A DNA stretch of 64,000 nt from Acidihalobacter ferrooxydans (GCF_001975725.1 NZ_CP019434.1:3188792-3252791); one strand, 5' to 3'; numbered from the stretch's first letter, positions 8,335 to 17,503 are shown. Numbers and translations: made by a program. The notes: generated from the letters alone by a model not told the origin.

Positions 8335-9078
8335 GTGTCATTGTCACGCCAAGCGCTTCGCCGCGCGCTGCGGCAACGCCGCAGCGCCTTGACGCCGACT
8401 GAGCGGGCACGCGCCGCCGAACGCATCGCCCGTCGCCTCATGCTCAGCCCGCATTATCGGCGCAGCCGGCGGATCGCCGTCTATCTGGCAGTCGGCGGTG
8501 AAATCGACTGCGCGCCACTCATCCGCCACGCACTGCGCGCCGGCAAACGTCTCTACCTCCCGCACGTACTGCCGAACGGACTTCTGCGTTTCCTGCGTTG
8601 GACACCGTCTACCCCCATGCGCAATAACCGCTTCGGCATCCCCGAACCGGCCACGCCCGGCGCTCCCCCGCTCGCACCGCAGCGCCTCGATCTCGTCTGC
8701 CTGCCGCTGGTAGGCTTCGACTCCCGCGGCAACCGGCTCGGTATGGGTGGCGGTTATTACGACCGCAGCTTCGCCTGGATAAAGCGCGCGCCCAAGCGTA
8801 TGCAGGGCTTGGATGCGCCTGGACAATGGTGGCCGGTGGCGGCCCGATTCCCCGAGGAAAACAGTGGTTCCAGGCGACGAAAAATGGGGACTTGGCCCAC
8901 TGTCTCCGTCGACGCAGTCGATTTCGTCCAGACCGGACAGACTCCCGCTCCGCGCCGCCCACGGCTGATCGGCCTCGCCTACGATTTTCAGCACGTCCCC
9001 CGACTGCACCGCGCACACTGGGATGTCGCGCTCGACGGCGCGGTCACGCCAACGCGAATTTATGCCTTCAAACGCTGA
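8335..9078 (+). CDS. fthC: 5-formyltetrahydrofolate cyclo-ligase with in-frame 51-residue repeat insertion
   Basis: This enzyme converts 5-formyl-THF to 5,10-methenyl-THF using ATP. Motifs: SRQALRRALRQRR at the N-terminus, AVYLAVGGEID, LYLPHV, FGIPEP, DLVCLPLVGFDSRGNRLGMGGGYYDR, and after a gap LIGLAYDFQ ... WDVALDGAVTPTRIY. Between YYDR and LIGLAYD there are about 66 residues where the family normally has about 17. The extra residues 154-204 (counted from GTG 8335) coincide exactly with family A repeat copy A3, 153 bp or 51 codons without a stop. The start is uncertain, and no strong ribosome site is seen. Activity with the insert is untested. Confidence 0.85.
   Translation: MSLSRQALRRALRQRRSALTPTERARAAERIARRLMLSPHYRRSRRIAVYLAVGGEIDCAPLIRHALRAGKRLYLPHVLPNGLLRFLRWTPSTPMRNNRFGIPEPATPGAPPLAPQRLDLVCLPLVGFDSRGNRLGMGGGYYDRSFAWIKRAPKRMQGLDAPGQWWPVAARFPEENSGSRRRKMGTWPTVSVDAVDFVQTGQTPAPRRPRLIGLAYDFQHVPRLHRAHWDVALDGAVTPTRIYAFKR
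8794..8946 (+). repeat. Family A palindromic repeat, copy A3, inside the fthC coding sequence
   Basis: Ends AAGCGTATGCAGGGCTTGGA (13/20 identical to the A2 end) and TCCAGACCGGACAGACTCCC (14/20). Shared interior marks are AATGG-GGCC, GAGGA, AGTGGTTC, CGA-AAAA and GACGCAGTCGAT-TCGTCC. It is 153 bp long, a multiple of three, read without stops as KRMQGLDAPGQWW ... VDFVQTGQTP. It is more diverged than A2, as expected if it has been kept open under coding constraint. Confidence 0.8.
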
Positions 9079-9370
9079 ATGAAGCGGCACGACATGGTGT
9101 CAATCGGGCTCTTGAGCTCATTTACGCTCTGTAAACTGCGCTTTTCGCCCGACATCCCTTCTCGCGCACTCGCCTGAGCGGCAACAGCGTTGCTAATGGG
9201 ATATCCGGGCTCAATCGGCCTTCGGAGCGATCGCCCCAAGAGCTGCCTATCGCGTGACAACATGCTGCATATGATCTTCAACTCGGACCGTGTGCCGAGA
9301 AGACATGGAGACGTTTACGCGGTTTCGAGTACCTGGCGAAGTGGAACCTGAATCCAATTCTGGATACCCT

Positions 9371-9404
9371 AAAAACAAAGGCCCAGAATTTCTTCTGAGC
9401 CCTT
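9371..9404 (-). terminator. Intrinsic terminator after tRNA-Glu
   Basis: On the minus strand AAGGGCTCAGAA pairs imperfectly with TTCTGGGCCTT around a GAAA loop, followed by TGTTTTT. It lies 9 bp past the tRNA-Glu 3' end. Confidence 0.65.
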
Positions 9405-9412
9405 GGTTTTAT

Positions 9413-9488
9413 TGGCGTCCCCAAGGGGATTCGAACCCCTGTTACCGCCGTGAAAGGGCGGTGTCCTGGGCCTCTAGACGATGGGGAC
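9413..9488 (-). tRNA. tRNA-Glu (anticodon TTC)
   Basis: A 76-nt cloverleaf with encoded CCA. Acceptor arm GTCCCCA pairs with TGGGGAC, the anticodon stem CCGCC-CTTTCAC-GGCGG gives anticodon TTC, and the T-arm is CAGGGGTTCGAATCCCCTT. It is the second gene of a two-tRNA transcript with tRNA-Ala, and a terminator follows. Confidence 0.97.
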
Positions 9489-9648
9489 GTCTAAACGGTT
9501 AACCTTTGTGTTGCAGGCCCTAAGACTGATATCGCATGGTCTCGGATCTGCATCCGGTAACCACACGAGTGAAACGAATCAGCTATCCGTTTCCAAAATA
9601 TAACGATCACGCTGCGAACAGTTTCAGCAACGCGCATCGGCAAAAATT

Positions 9649-9724
9649 TGGTGGAGCTAGGCGGGATCGAACCGCCGACCTCCTGCATGCCATGCAGGCG
9701 CTCTCCCAGCTGAGCTATAGCCCC
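9649..9724 (-). tRNA. tRNA-Ala (anticodon GGC)
   Basis: A 76-nt cloverleaf with encoded CCA. Acceptor GGGGCTA pairs with TAGCTCC (one G-T pair), the D-arm contains AGCTCAGCTGGGAGAG, the anticodon loop ATGGCAT gives GGC, and the T-arm has the GGTTCGATCCC core. It lies 160 bp before tRNA-Glu on the same strand; both probably come from the promoter at 9743-9771. The 9489-9648 spacer holds no gene. Confidence 0.97.
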
Positions 9725-9742
9725 GTTCGTTGGGAAGCGCGT

Positions 9743-9771
9743 ACTTTAATGAGGCGGCCAGGGTGCGTCAA
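9743..9771 (-). promoter_or_regulatory. Sigma-70 promoter for the tRNA-Ala/tRNA-Glu unit
   Basis: Read on the minus strand: -35 TTGACG, a 17-bp spacer, -10 TAAAGT, then the GC-rich stretch ACGCGC just before the start region, typical of stable-RNA promoters under stringent control. It ends 18 bp before the mature tRNA-Ala. Confidence 0.7.
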
Positions 9772-9954
9772 GCCCCAGCTTCTTCCGATGACACATGAGA
9801 CTTGCCCATCGAAACGAGCAATAGCGTAGAGTCGAGGTCGAAAACGTCACCACTTCGAGCAGATGACATCCCTGGGCGAAAATCCGAGTCACGACCGACA
9901 ACGTTCAGCGCCTCAAGCCCGGCATCGCGTTCGAACGTCGCAGCAACATCGCTC

Positions 9955-10118
9955 AGGCGTCTGCCGGACCTGGAGAATCGTGGCGAGGCGGGTAGGCAAT
10001 GGAGGCCAATCTCCGTGCTTTTGAGGGCAATAGCGATTCTATTCGACACGATAAAACTGTGTTGTGGAACCACCATCCCATCGTCGCAGTCGTTTCTTTC
10101 CAAGTCCGACAGGTTTGT
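9955..10118. repeat. Family A palindromic repeat, copy A4
   Basis: 164 bp with ends AGGCGTCTGCCGGACCTGGA and TCCAAGTCCGACAGGTTTGT, plus the interior marks TGGCGAGGCGGGTAGGCAAT, CTTTTGAGG, GATTCTATTCGA and CATCCCATCGTCGCAGTCG. It is near full length and lies directly downstream of the trxA stop. The remaining 9772-9954 spacer shows no gene. Confidence 0.8.
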
Positions 10119-10131
10119 TACAACCGATTAA

Positions 10132-10458
10132 TCAGATATTTTGGTCGATAAACGCCGTCAACTGCGATTTCGATACTGCACCGACCTTGGTCGCCTCCAC
10201 ACTGCCGCCCTTGAACAGCATCAGCGTCGGTATGCCGCGGATGCCGTATTTCGGCGGTGTGCCGGGGTTATCGTCGATATTTAATTTGGCGATTTTCAGT
10301 TTACCCGCGTACTCGTCAGCGATTTCATCGAGCACGGGCGCAATCATTTTGCAGGGGCCGCACCATTCCGCCCAATAGTCAACCAGCACGGGTTGATCGG
10401 ACTGTAGCACTTCGCTTTCAAACTCACTGTCGGAAACATGGACAATCTTGTCGCTCAC
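10132..10458 (-). CDS. trxA: Thioredoxin 1
   Basis: A 108-residue cytoplasmic disulfide reductase with the active site [19 protein letters not shown] and the cis-Pro region [14 protein letters not shown]. Length is exactly that of TrxA. GTG 10458 is chosen because it follows a strong GGAGGT site with good spacing, and the protein then begins SDKIVHVSD as in other thioredoxins. It is divergent from rhlB, an arrangement common in gammaproteobacteria; rho, often next to trxA, is not found here. Confidence 0.95.
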   Translation of the reverse strand: MSDKIVHVSDSEFESEVLQSDQPVLVDYWAEWCGPCKMIAPVLDEIADEYAGKLKIAKLNIDDNPGTPPKYGIRGIPTLMLFKGGSVEATKVGAVSKSQLTAFIDQNI

Positions 10459-10673
10459 ATTGACCTCCGGGAATACGGACTTGGCAAGACGGCGGCTAAT
10501 GGATATGGTGCGGACTGCACCCGCCACCGTGCGCCCTTGGAATTAAGGGTCTGCCGATTGTGGGCCTAGTACGCGCAGCATTTCAACCCTGCGCCCTTCA
10601 CCGGTTACTCGGATTCAGCCATACCCACCGAGCACACGGCATAACGAACGATTACCGCAGGACACCGATCCGC

Positions 10674-12029
10674 ATGAGCGACACGCATCTTTCGGATGTG
10701 CGCTTCGATCAACTCGAACTGGACGCATCCGTACAGGCCGGCATCCGTGATGCCGGCTTCGCGCAGGCCACCCCCGTACAAGCGGCGACGCTGCCGATTG
10801 CACTCGCAGCGCGAGACGTTGCCGGGCAGGCACAAACCGGCACCGGCAAGACCGCCGCTTTCCTCATCGTCACCTTCGACCATTTGCTACGCCATCCGCC
10901 ACATGCCGATCGCCGGCCCAACCAGCCCCGCGCGATCATGCTCGCACCGACCCGCGAACTGGCGATTCAGATCCACAAGGATGCCGTCGCGCTCAATGGG
11001 CATACCCGCCTCACTCTGGGGCTGGTCTACGGCGGCGTCGATTACGAAAAACAGCGCCAGCAACTCGCCGACGGCGTGGATGTGCTGATCGGCACGCCCG
11101 GGCGCATCATCGATTACTTCAAGCAGCATGTCTTCGATCTGCGCGCCGTCCAGGTCATGGTGCTCGACGAGGCCGACCGCATGTTCGATCTCGGCTTCAT
11201 CAAGGACATCCGGTTTTTGCTGCGCCGCATGCCGCCTCCGGCGAAACGCCTGTCGATGTTGTTCTCGGCCACATTGTCCTACCGCGTCATGGAGCTGGCC
11301 TATGAGCACATGAACAATCCCCAACGCGTACAGATCGAGCCCGAGCAGGTCACTGCCGAACGGGTACGCGAGCAGGTTTTTTTCCCCGCGAATACCGACA
11401 AAATTCCGCTCTTGCTGGGTATCCTGCAAAAAGAGCAGCCCGAACGCAGCATCGTGTTCAGCAACACTAAACGCGGCACCGAACTCGTCGCCGGTTATCT
11501 CGAAGGCAACGGTTACACGGTGGCCCTGCTCTCCGGCGACGTCCCGCAGAAAAAGCGCCAGAGCCTGCTCAGGGCATTCACCAATGGTCAGTGCAACGTA
11601 TTGGTCGCGACCGATGTCGCTGCGCGCGGGCTCCATATCCCCGACGTGACGCACGTGTTCAACTTCGACCTCCCGCAGTCCGCCGAGGACTACGTGCACC
11701 GCATCGGGCGCACTGCGCGTGCCGGCGCGAAGGGCGACGCTGTGAGCTTCGCCTGCGAGGATACCGCATTCTATTTGCCGGAAATTGAGGCATACATCGG
11801 CCACAAACTGCCGGTCGAAAACGTTTCGGCAGAGTTGCTGGTCAAACCGCAACCGCCTGTCCGACAAGAGCATGCGCCGCGTCAGGCCCGGCGAAGCAAT
11901 CAAGGCAACCAGCCGCGCAAGCCGCATCAGAATGCGCCGGCGCCGAGCAGCGGCGATGAAAATGCGCCGCAAACGTCGCGCGCTCGCCGACGCCGTAAAC
12001 CACGCGGCACACAGCAACCGAAGAGCTGA
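10674..12029 (+). CDS. rhlB: ATP-dependent RNA helicase RhlB (DEAD-box)
   Basis: 451 residues. Q-motif [13 protein letters not shown], motif [12 protein letters not shown], Ia [55 protein letters not shown] and [12 protein letters not shown] are all present. [21 protein letters not shown] and the divergent position to trxA point to RhlB, the RNA-degradosome helicase. The C-terminus (from about residue 385) is a basic, disordered tail rich in Arg, Gln, Pro and Lys that probably binds RNA or partners. ATG 10674 gives the usual short N-terminus. Confidence 0.9.
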   Translation: MSDTHLSDVRFDQLELDASVQAGIRDAGFAQATPVQAATLPIALAARDVAGQAQTGTGKTAAFLIVTFDHLLRHPPHADRRPNQPRAIMLAPTRELAIQIHKDAVALNGHTRLTLGLVYGGVDYEKQRQQLADGVDVLIGTPGRIIDYFKQHVFDLRAVQVMVLDEADRMFDLGFIKDIRFLLRRMPPPAKRLSMLFSATLSYRVMELAYEHMNNPQRVQIEPEQVTAERVREQVFFPANTDKIPLLLGILQKEQPERSIVFSNTKRGTELVAGYLEGNGYTVALLSGDVPQKKRQSLLRAFTNGQCNVLVATDVAARGLHIPDVTHVFNFDLPQSAEDYVHRIGRTARAGAKGDAVSFACEDTAFYLPEIEAYIGHKLPVENVSAELLVKPQPPVRQEHAPRQARRSNQGNQPRKPHQNAPAPSSGDENAPQTSRARRRRKPRGTQQPKS

Positions 12030-12033
12030 ATCC

Positions 12034-12294
12034 AGGAGACTGTCGGACTTAACCCGAATGTTTCACAAAATCCCGCCGCTCTCACGGGTCTCTTGATTCC
12101 ACAAGGGATATTTCCTCAGTCGGCCGTAATCACCGATACGACGCTCCTTCGGTGTCCCTCGTGAAATCAATATTCAGCGCGATATCAGCGGTAGTTGTGA
12201 AACATCCGCGTTAAAAAAATCGGTTGCGGCGGTGGGATAATGGGCTTATTTCCCCGCTCGCCTCACTACGATCCTCCAGATCCGACAGGCGCCT
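12034..12294. repeat. Family A repeat, copy A5, split by repeat B1
   Basis: Outer ends are AGGAGACTGTCGGACTTAAC and TCCAGATCCGACAGGCGCCT. Element B1 (12053-12210) sits inside it between two TTAA copies. After removing B1 and one TTAA, about 99 bp of reverse-orientation family A remains, with GGTGGGATAATGGGC conserved. Confidence 0.75.
12053..12210. repeat. Family B MITE-like element, copy B1, inserted into A5
   Basis: 158 bp beginning CCCGAATGTTTCACAAAATC and ending, in reverse, CGCGGATGTTTCACAACTAC, flanked by TTAA on both sides (12049-12052 and 12211-12214). The ends match those of the IS element at 5465-7035 but there is no transposase. The interior TTGATTCCACAAGGGATATT and CGGCCGTAATCACCGATACG are shared with B4. 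Confidence 0.85.
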
Positions 12295-12309
12295 GGCCCG
12301 TGTAAACGA

Positions 12310-12334
12310 GAACGCCCGCATCAAGCGGGCGTTC
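12310..12334 (-). terminator. Hairpin terminator downstream of soeC
   Basis: A perfect 10-bp stem GAACGCCCGC / GCGGGCGTTC with loop ATCAA, placed 22 bp past the soeC stop. Only a weak T-rich tail follows on the minus strand (TCGTTT). Confidence 0.6.
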
Positions 12335-12356
12335 GTCAATCCATGCAGGGACGCGC

Positions 12357-13307
12357 TCAGGTGTGCTGCGCACCGTGGTACAAATTCACCACATGACGGG
12401 CTTCAGCGAAAAACAGCCAGCGCTCGATCATTTTCCCGACATAGGAAGACACCACCGCGGTCACCGCGAGCGCGAACGCTCCGGCTCCCGGCGCGAGATA
12501 GGCGGCCAGGGCCACGAGGATCAACGGAAGGATGAATCCCAGCACGAACACCAAGGTGCGCAGGACGCTGCGCAGACCCTCGCTGATCTGATAGCCGAAC
12601 TCTTCGGTAAGGAAGGTTCCGGCGGTGTGCCCGGTATCCAACAGGCGCACGCGGGCACGGGTGAAGGTCGTCGCCGTGTTGATGGTGGGGCCACTGACCC
12701 GGTCGATCCAAAAATAATAAATGCCTTTCATCACCCCGGTCATGACCAGAGCCGTGCCAGCCACGCCGGAAATGAACTGCAGATCGGCGCCGAAATAGGC
12801 TTCAATGGCCATGTGGATCAAGGCGCCCAGCGTCAGGCCCATCAGCAGGTAGTTGGCCGGCACCAGCGGCGTGTTCCACTGCCGCATAGTCTTGAGGCAC
12901 GCGTAGATCATGCCGGTGGCGAACACGGTTATGAACCCAAAAATGATGCCGATCAACCCCATGGTGACGAAGAAAATCGGAACATGCGCGCCGTAGAAGA
13001 TGACGCCGATCAGGTACAGAAACGCAAAGGGGAAAAAGGCGACCGCGAGCACCGCCTCCCGCGACAGCCACGAAGTCTTGACCCGCATGAAGGAGCGCCA
13101 CGCATTCTTGGGATTGGCCAGATGACCGGTCGACGAGAGCAGCCCGGCGATGATCAGGACCAGCGAGGTGACGAGTGCCACCAGCAACTGGGTGCGGTCA
13201 AGCGACGGCCCCAACCGGAACAGTTGCAGTACGGCAGTGAGCGAATACAAACCAAAGCCCGCGCCCGAGGTGACGGTGAAGAAAATGACGGATAGAGCCG
13301 GATGCAT
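12357..13307 (-). CDS. soeC: Sulfite dehydrogenase membrane anchor subunit SoeC (DmsC family)
   Basis: A 316-residue polytopic protein with about eight membrane helices, beginning MHPALSVIFFTVTSGAGFGL as in DmsC/SoeC anchors. The segments SSTGHLANPKNAWRSFMRVKTSWLSREAVL and WNTPLVPANYLLMGL are family hallmarks. It anchors the SoeAB catalytic module to the inner membrane and passes electrons to quinone. It is last in soeABC, 45 bp after soeB; a GAGGAT site precedes ATG 13307. Assignment to Soe rather than DMSO reductase rests on the SoeA sequence and the lack of a Tat signal. Confidence 0.85.
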   Translation of the reverse strand: MHPALSVIFFTVTSGAGFGLYSLTAVLQLFRLGPSLDRTQLLVALVTSLVLIIAGLLSSTGHLANPKNAWRSFMRVKTSWLSREAVLAVAFFPFAFLYLIGVIFYGAHVPIFFVTMGLIGIIFGFITVFATGMIYACLKTMRQWNTPLVPANYLLMGLTLGALIHMAIEAYFGADLQFISGVAGTALVMTGVMKGIYYFWIDRVSGPTINTATTFTRARVRLLDTGHTAGTFLTEEFGYQISEGLRSVLRTLVFVLGFILPLILVALAAYLAPGAGAFALAVTAVVSSYVGKMIERWLFFAEARHVVNLYHGAQHT

Positions 13308-13351
13308 GATCTAATCCTCAATGATTTCGATGAAACCGTACATGACGCCAA

Positions 13352-14047
13352 TCAACGCGCCACGGCCTTGTTAACCCACTGCTTGACCTTGCCGGCCAGA
13401 CTTGGACGGCGCACATCGTCGGTGGGGATCGGCGTGTTGATGCGCGGCGGCAGATAGCGATTGGTCGGGTTGTAACCCAGTTCCGGCATCAGTTGCATGC
13501 CGTCGCGCTCGCGCACCAGGCGGCTGACTTCCGAATCGGCATCGTCGAAATCGCCGAAGAATCGCGCGTGCGCCGGGCAGGTAATGACGCAGGCCGGCTG
13601 GCGGTCGATCTCGGCGAGGCTCTCGTCGTAGATACGGTCGATGCACAGCGTACATTTCTTCATCGTGCCCGATTCGCGATCCAGTTCGCGAGCGCCGTAG
13701 GGGCAGGCCCATGAGCAGTAGTTACAGCCCATACACTTGGTCTGGTCGACCAGCACCACGCCGTCTTCCTTGCGCTTGTACGAGGCGCCGGTGGGACAGA
13801 CGGTGACACAGTCGGCGTCCTCGCAGTGCATGCAGGACATCGGGAAGTTGATGGTCTTGCTGTTCGGGTAGTCGCCGACTTCGTAGTGACGAATGCGGTT
13901 GAACCACACGCCGCTGGGATCCTCGCCGTAGGGGCGGTAGTCTGTCAGCGGGCCGGTGGTGCCGGAAGTGTTCCATTGCTTGCAGGCCACCGCGCAGGCA
14001 TGGCAGCCGACGCAGGTGTCCAGATCGATTACGAGACCGAGTCGCAT
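13352..14047 (-). CDS. soeB: Sulfite dehydrogenase iron-sulfur subunit SoeB
   Basis: 231 residues with four cysteine groups binding [4Fe-4S] clusters: CVGCHACAVACKQWN, CMHCEDADCVTVCPTGASYK, CMGCNYCSWACPYGA and KKCTLC ... PACVITCPAHARFFGD. It wires electrons from the molybdenum site in SoeA to the quinone site at SoeC. There is no signal peptide, so it faces the cytoplasm. GAGGAG precedes ATG 14047, 15 bp after soeA. Confidence 0.9.
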   Translation of the reverse strand: MRLGLVIDLDTCVGCHACAVACKQWNTSGTTGPLTDYRPYGEDPSGVWFNRIRHYEVGDYPNSKTINFPMSCMHCEDADCVTVCPTGASYKRKEDGVVLVDQTKCMGCNYCSWACPYGARELDRESGTMKKCTLCIDRIYDESLAEIDRQPACVITCPAHARFFGDFDDADSEVSRLVRERDGMQLMPELGYNPTNRYLPPRINTPIPTDDVRRPSLAGKVKQWVNKAVAR

Positions 14048-14062
14048 CGTTGTCGTCTCCTC

Positions 14063-16963
14063 TTATTTCTCGCCGCGGGTGAGCACGTCTTTGAGATTAC
14101 GCTGCAGATTGACTGCATCGTGTGCGTGATAGCGCAACACGTCGGGCGCGGGCTTCATGTTGGGCAAGGGCTTGATGGTGTCGAACGTCGGCCAGCTACC
14201 GGTCTCGCCCGGTGCCGCCGGCGTGATCTTCACGCGCAGGTCGTACCAGGCCGCCTGTCCGGTCACCGGGTCGGAGTTGGTGATGGCGTCGACCGCATCG
14301 CCCTTTTTCGGCAGCAACTCGCTGATCAGATGGTTCATCAGGAAGCCCTTGGTGGACTCGTTGGCGCCTTTTTTCAGACCCCAGGCGCCGGACTGCTTGC
14401 CGATGGCGTTCCAGGTCCACACCGTGTTGTGCTCGACGCCTTCCATCAGCTTGACCTGCACACGGATTTTGCCGTTATGCGATTCGACCCACACCCAGGA
14501 TTTGTCCTCGATGCCCATCTTGCTTGCTTGCTGGCGGTTCATGAACAGATAGTTCTCGGCCACGATCTGGCGCAGCCAGGCGTTCTGCGAATCCCAGGAG
14601 TGGTACATCATCATCGGGCGCTGGTTGACCGCGTGGAACGGATACTCGTCCTCGTCAATGCGGCACTGTTCCAGTGGCGTGTATTGCTCCGGCAGAGGCG
14701 AAAAATAATCTGTCAGGCGCTGCTTGTGTTCCGGCTTGGTCGGTTGTGGACCGTCATACAGGCCCATGCCGGCAAGACGGAACTTCTGCAGCGTTTCGGA
14801 GTACAACTCGATCACGATCGGATCAGTAGAGCCGGCCCATCCGGCATGTTTGGCCAGTTCCAGATAATCCTTGTTGGCAAAACGGTAGTACCGCGTGTTT
14901 TCCGGCAGGTGATAGGTGAAAAACGACTGATTCTCGATATAACGATCCCACTGCTTGGGATTCGGTTTGCCACGCAGATGAACCTCTTTACCGTTCTCGT
15001 CCAGACGCCATCCGGAAAGGAATCCGATACCCGGCTCCTTCTCGTAGTTGATGATAAAGTCTTTGTAATCCTTAAACTTGCGCGAACCGTCTTCGTTAGT
15101 GAAAGCCGGAAACTTGAGGCGCGAGGCCAACTCGATCTGCACTTCCTGCCACGGCATCACCTCGCGCCGGGGTTCAAGCACTGGCTGACGGATCGAATCG
15201 GCGGCTACGTCGGCCTCGGAAATCGGCCGGTCGAGCATCGAAATCGTATCGTAACGCTCAAGATAGGTGGTATCCGGTATCACCAGGTCGGCGAAATTGA
15301 CCATCTCCGAGTGAAAAGCGTCACTGACCACCAGAAACGGAATCTTGTGCTCGCCGTTCTCGTCCTTGGCGCGCAACATACCCTGAATGTCCTTGGTGTT
15401 CATGCTCGAATTCCACGCCATATTCGCCATGAAGAACATCAAAGTATCAATGGGATAGGGATCGCCCTTGACGGCATTGGTGATAACCATGTGCATCAAG
15501 CCGTGATTGGAAATCGGCGCATCCCAGGAGAACGCCTTGTCGATGCGCAACGGATTACCGTCGGCGTCGATGACCAGATCTTCCGGCCCCTTGGGGAAGC
15601 CGAGCGGCGGGCTCTTCAGCGGCGTGTTGGGGGCCATTTCCTTGGCAGGTTTGATCGCCGGCGGCACATGCTTGGGATATGGCGGCTTGGCGACATGACC
15701 GCCAGGGCAGTCGATTGAGCCCAGCAAAATCTGCACGATGTGAATCGCGCGGCAGGCCTGAAAGCCATTGGAGTGCGCCGAAATGCCGCGCATCGCGTGC
15801 ATCGACACCGGGCGGCCGATGAACTTGTCATGCTTGCGGCCGGCCCAGTCCGTCCACTCTGCCTCGACCTCAATGCTTTCCTTGAACGCGACGTGTGCCA
15901 TTTCCAACGCCAGACGCTCAATGGTATCGGCCGGGATACCCGTCACCTTTTCGGCATTCTCGGGCGAATACTCGTCGGACAGATACTTCTCGGCCAGGAT
16001 CGACATTACCGTACGGACCGGGCGGCCGTCCGGACCCTTCCCTTCCCAGAACAACGCCGGGGTGATCTCGGCTGTCTTGGCGTCGACGAAGGCTTCCTTG
16101 GTCATATCCCAGGCCAATGGATTGCCATTTTCGCCGCGCACGAACAGCCCATCGCCCTTCTCACCGGGCGTATTGACCACCAGCCAGGGCGTGTTGGTGT
16201 AACGGATCAGGAAATCCCAGTCGAACTGCTCGTGCTTGAGCAGCACGTGCGCCATCGACAGCGCGAACATCGCATCCGTACCCGGACGGATCGCCACCCA
16301 CTCGTCGGCAATCGCCTGGTAACCGGTACGCACCGGGTTGACGCCCACGAACTTGGCGCCCCGCCGTTTGAGCTTCTCCAACCCGATCTTGATCGGATTC
16401 GAGGCATGATCCTCGGCCACGCCCCACATCATGAAATATTTGGTGCGGTCCCAGTCCGGATCGCCGAATTCCCAGAACGCATGCCCCATGGTGTACAGGC
16501 CACCGGCGGCCATGTTCACCGAGCAGAAGCCACCATGGGCCGCCCAATTGATGGTGCCGAACTGCGTAGCCCACAGGCCGGTCAGCGCCTGCATCTGGTC
16601 GCGCCCCGTGAAGTAGGCCAATTTTTTAGGGTCGGTTTCACGGATTTTCTTCAGACGTTCGGTGAGAATATCCAGCGCCCGCTCCATCGAGATTTCCTCG
16701 AACTCACCGCTGCCGCGCTCCGCACCCTGCTTGCGCAGCAGCGGCGAACGCAGCTTGGCCGGCGAATTCTGCTTCATGATGCCGGCATTACCCTTGGCGC
16801 AGAGCACGCCCTTGTTGATCGGGTGATTGCGGTTACCCTGTATATAGCGAACCTCGTTGTTCTCCACGGTCACCTTGATGCCGCAGCGACAGGCACACAT
16901 GTAACAGGTCGAGTATTTGATTTCCTGATTGGCGTGGTTTTCGAATTCGGGCAAAGCGCTCAT
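14063..16963 (-). CDS. soeA: Sulfite dehydrogenase molybdopterin catalytic subunit SoeA
   Basis: A 966-residue complex-iron-sulfur molybdoenzyme. The N-terminal [4Fe-4S] motif is C20-x2-C23-x3-C27-x27-C55 (STCYMCACRCGIKV ... GVLCAKG). It has GGFCSVNMAAGG near the molybdenum site, MMWGVAEDHASNPIKIG and GVNPVRTGYQAIADEW for cofactor binding, and the C-terminal molydopterin-binding domain (HNGKIRVQVKL). No twin-arginine signal is present, so it works in the cytoplasm, as SoeABC of purple sulfur bacteria does when oxidising sulfite to sulfate. Close family alternatives are polysulfide or tetrathionate reductases, but those are exported. Confidence 0.87.
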   Translation of the reverse strand: MSALPEFENHANQEIKYSTCYMCACRCGIKVTVENNEVRYIQGNRNHPINKGVLCAKGNAGIMKQNSPAKLRSPLLRKQGAERGSGEFEEISMERALDILTERLKKIRETDPKKLAYFTGRDQMQALTGLWATQFGTINWAAHGGFCSVNMAAGGLYTMGHAFWEFGDPDWDRTKYFMMWGVAEDHASNPIKIGLEKLKRRGAKFVGVNPVRTGYQAIADEWVAIRPGTDAMFALSMAHVLLKHEQFDWDFLIRYTNTPWLVVNTPGEKGDGLFVRGENGNPLAWDMTKEAFVDAKTAEITPALFWEGKGPDGRPVRTVMSILAEKYLSDEYSPENAEKVTGIPADTIERLALEMAHVAFKESIEVEAEWTDWAGRKHDKFIGRPVSMHAMRGISAHSNGFQACRAIHIVQILLGSIDCPGGHVAKPPYPKHVPPAIKPAKEMAPNTPLKSPPLGFPKGPEDLVIDADGNPLRIDKAFSWDAPISNHGLMHMVITNAVKGDPYPIDTLMFFMANMAWNSSMNTKDIQGMLRAKDENGEHKIPFLVVSDAFHSEMVNFADLVIPDTTYLERYDTISMLDRPISEADVAADSIRQPVLEPRREVMPWQEVQIELASRLKFPAFTNEDGSRKFKDYKDFIINYEKEPGIGFLSGWRLDENGKEVHLRGKPNPKQWDRYIENQSFFTYHLPENTRYYRFANKDYLELAKHAGWAGSTDPIVIELYSETLQKFRLAGMGLYDGPQPTKPEHKQRLTDYFSPLPEQYTPLEQCRIDEDEYPFHAVNQRPMMMYHSWDSQNAWLRQIVAENYLFMNRQQASKMGIEDKSWVWVESHNGKIRVQVKLMEGVEHNTVWTWNAIGKQSGAWGLKKGANESTKGFLMNHLISELLPKKGDAVDAITNSDPVTGQAAWYDLRVKITPAAPGETGSWPTFDTIKPLPNMKPAPDVLRYHAHDAVNLQRNLKDVLTRGEK

Positions 16964-17258
16964 GCAACACCTCGTGAAGGCAGCGATCCTAAGGGAATCT
17001 CCGTTTGAATACTGGCGGGGACTGAGACCATGGCACCTGTCTATTCAGAAAACCGCACCACGGCGCGGTTAGCGAAGCGGACAGGGATCAGTGCGCATTA
17101 CATCGCTGAGACCACACAGGTCGACCATCATCCTGACGCCCAGGTTTCGAGCGGAGCCTTCCCTAAGCTAAGAATGCACAGTGTGCCCTCCACCGGCACC
17201 GCGATTCAAACTAGAGTTTTTTATTTCGCGATAATTAAAATATATAGGCACTAAATTT

Positions 17259-17286
17259 TATTTATCGCTCTATCGAAATTTTTCAA
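17259..17286 (-). promoter_or_regulatory. Possible promoter for soeABC in an AT-rich island
   Basis: On the minus strand -35 TTGAAA, a 16-bp spacer, -10 TAAATA, inside a markedly AT-rich stretch (about 17205-17290) of this GC-rich genome. It would leave a leader of about 290 nt before soeA. The rest of the 16964-17503 spacer holds repeat B2 and no gene. Confidence 0.35.
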
Positions 17287-17297
17287 CCCTGATCCAT

Positions 17298-17442
17298 CCT
17301 GGATGCTTCACAAATCTGTGCTCGCGCCGTATAGGTTTCACAAGCAAACCACGAAGGAGCGACGCTTTGGTGATGACGCCGGCTGAGGGAATAGCGGAAT
17401 CAAGCGACCCGCAAGATCGGTGGTAGTTGTGCAACATTCGGG
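17298..17442. repeat. Family B MITE-like element, copy B2
   Basis: 145 bp with ends CCTGGATGCTTCACAAA and, in reverse, CCCGAATGTTGCACAAC. Flanks CCAT and CTAT could be a degenerate 4-bp target duplication. It shares GACCCGCAAGATCGG-GGT with B3. It lies just upstream of moaA. Confidence 0.7.
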
Positions 17443-17503
17443 CTATATCCGACTTATTTACTTGGGATTACTTTTACGTCATGTCCCGTCGTATACTGCG
17501 CTC

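Noticed and set aside
12034-12294. Inverted repeats considered as a CRISPR array or phage attachment site
   Set aside because: Copies are dispersed and palindromic, with no regular spacers, no cas genes, no integrase and no tRNA overlap.
13826-15718. Long plus-strand frames opposite soeA and soeB
   Set aside because: They are antisense shadows of soeAB, whose cofactor motifs are complete.
17030-17254. A 74-codon plus-strand frame in the soeA-moaA spacer
   Set aside because: No ribosome site, odd composition, and it ends in the AT-rich promoter-like region.
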